A DNA stretch of 64,000 bases. Origin: Eubacterium sp. (GTDB lineage: Bacteria; Bacillota; Clostridia; Oscillospirales; Acutalibacteraceae). This document shows, in pieces, positions 62,910 to 64,000 of the stretch. Location: NCBI GenBank assembly GCA_017463985.1, contig JAFUEH010000003.1:1-64000 (forward strand), given 5' to 3'. Under the pieces are notes generated by a model. The model was not told the DNA's origin. It searched no databases and saw nothing but the letters and a program-made list of their open reading frames with translations. A program made the translations under genes and the position numbers. The stretch's first letter is position 1; every line of letters begins with the position of its first letter.

Positions 62910-64000
62910 TTAGTTTTCGTGATCAACGACCGTGATACCCAGCTCCTGCAGCTGTTCGCCGTCGATAGAAGACGGTGCGCCGCTCATCAGCTCGCTGGCG
63001 TTCTGTACCTTCGGGAAGGCAACAACGTCGCGCAGCGAATCCGCTTTGCAAATCAGCATAGCCAAACGGTCAAGGCCGATACCCATGCCGCCGTGCGGCG
63101 GTGCTGCGTAATAGTAAGCGTCTACCAGGAAGCCGAATTTTGCGTCAATCTCCTCCTGCGTCATGCCAAGCAGCTCAAACATCTTGGTCTGCAGGGCGGT
63201 ATCGGTGATTCTCATCGAGCCGGAGGACAGCTCGGTACCGTTCAGCACCAGATCAAATGCCTGCGCCTTCACCTTTGATTTATCGGTATCCAGGTAAGGA
63301 ATACTCTCCTCCATCGGCATGGTAAACGGATGGTGCGCGGCTACCCACTCGCCGGTTTCCTCGTCAAGCTCAAAGAACGGCATCTCCGTGATCCACAGGA
63401 AGTTCCACTTATCCTCAGGAATGATCCCCAGCTCCTTTGCCACCATCAGCCGGAGTGCGCCCATCACCGTCAGAGCTTTTCTGGTCTTGTCGCTGACGAT
63501 CAGCACCACGTCGCCCTGCGCAGCGCCAAGCTGTTCGAGCAGTGCCTCCAGCTCGCCTTCCTTCAGGAATTTGTTGAACGAACAGTTGGGGGCTGCGTCC
63601 GCCCAGCGGATATAGGCCAGTCCCTTGGCACCGATGCCCTTTGCGTGCTCGGTGAGCTTATCAATTTTCTTTCTGGTATAGGCTGCTGCGGCATTTTTCG
63701 CCACGATCGCCTTAACAGCGCCGCCGTCCGCCAGCGCGTTTATAAATACCGCGAAGTCCGTCTTTGCTGCCCAGTCGGAAATATCCTCGATCAGCATCTC
63801 AAAACGGGTGTCCGGCTTATCGGAGCCGTAGCGGTTCATCGCTTCCTCAAAGGTCATGCGCGGCAGTCTTTCCGGCACGTCAACACCGATCGTTTCCTTC
63901 ATCAGGCGTTGAATAAAGCCCTCGGACATCGTCATAATATCATCGCAATCCACAAAGCTCATTTCCAAGTCGATCTGCGTAAATTCAGGCTGACGGTCAG
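62910..64000 (-). CDS. aspS: Aspartyl-tRNA synthetase (partial, 5' end outside window)
   Basis: At least 363 C-terminal residues are present and the frame stays open past base 64000 (DRQPEFTQIDLEMSF). RMTFEEAMNRYGSDKPDTRFEM, a GAD insertion about 100 residues on, and the class II motif 3 GGMGIGLDRLAM are diagnostic of the bacterial-type enzyme. It charges tRNA-Asp. Confidence 0.95.
   Translation of the reverse strand, partial: DRQPEFTQIDLEMSFVDCDDIMTMSEGFIQRLMKETIGVDVPERLPRMTFEEAMNRYGSDKPDTRFEMLIEDISDWAAKTDFAVFINALADGGAVKAIVAKNAAAAYTRKKIDKLTEHAKGIGAKGLAYIRWADAAPNCSFNKFLKEGELEALLEQLGAAQGDVVLIVSDKTRKALTVMGALRLMVAKELGIIPEDKWNFLWITEMPFFELDEETGEWVAAHHPFTMPMEESIPYLDTDKSKVKAQAFDLVLNGTELSSGSMRITDTALQTKMFELLGMTQEEIDAKFGFLVDAYYYAAPPHGGMGIGLDRLAMLICKADSLRDVVAFPKVQNASELMSGAPSSIDGEQLQELGITVVDHEN

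Overview
The window looks like a chromosomal segment of a gut-type Clostridia bacterium, probably Ruminococcus-like Oscillospiraceae. I base this on Gram-positive Shine-Dalgarno sites, consensus sigma-A promoters, a rimP-nusA-rnpM-L7Ae-infB-rbfA operon, GH25 lysozymes and a transglutaminase with choline-binding-type wall repeats, a CotH kinase carrying a dockerin, a V-type ATPase and a TPP riboswitch. Most of the DNA is moderately GC-rich. The stretch at about 13.3-17.2 kb is clearly AT-rich (18 of 60 bases are G/C at 13801-13860, against 37 of 60 at 46201-46260) and reads as acquired DNA.

Layout. 0-2.1 kb (-): a membrane-anchored metallophosphoesterase and a short CDF transporter. 2.5-7.7 kb (+): a giant secreted CotH-dockerin protein. 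7.9-13.1 kb (+): an orphan ECF-like promoter with a 21-codon ORF, then a surface operon of wall-binding transglutaminase, MBOAT acyltransferase (frameshifted at a G6 tract), AlgX/AlgJ-like SGNH protein and DUF348/G5 lipoprotein. 13.3-17.35 kb: a translationally coupled AT-rich cassette (HIT, HIT, NUDIX, YdcF-like, two GNATs, a histidine phosphatase broken by one stop), an IS30 transposase tail and several palindromes. 17.4-24.4 kb: nitroreductase, asnB, tRNA-Thr and tRNA-Tyr, membrane and hypothetical proteins, an ATC-hydrolase-like protein and an alpha/beta hydrolase. 24.4-31.6 kb (-): a V-ATPase operon E-DUF2764-A-B-D-I-K without recognisable canonical C, F or G genes and with Na+-type ligands in the K subunit.

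31.9-34.3 kb (+): zinc-ribbon/YARHG protein, cell-wall amidase and YbaK-like deacylase. 34.3-37.5 kb (-): two GH25 lysozymes, one with 16 wall-binding repeats and one tethered by a Lys-rich cytoplasmic tail. 37.7-44.1 kb (+): membrane-anchored GH51 arabinofuranosidase, 2-hydroxyacid dehydrogenase, GPH symporter and zinc-ribbon EEP protein. 44.2-48.3 kb: acyl-CoA synthetase (-), then an RluA-type synthase (probably leaderless), a phospholipase C-like protein and LuxS with the catalytic Cys replaced by Ser (+). 48.3-59.2 kb (-): the translation-factor operon running from rimP through ribF into a HAD phosphatase, a ClC antiporter and a zinc-ribbon membrane protein. 59.3-62.3 kb (-): TPP-riboswitch-controlled uptake of a thiamine precursor. 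62.3-64 kb (-): an HD nucleotidase and aspS, which runs off the window.

Common themes are secreted modular proteins sharing the same repeat and Ig-like modules, remodelling of the cell wall and its glycopolymers, and zinc-ribbon/TM proteins placed beside unrelated operons. The candidates most worth following up are the transglutaminase/MBOAT/AlgX-like surface operon, the AT-rich HIT/NUDIX/GNAT cassette, the CotH-dockerin protein and the Cys-less LuxS.
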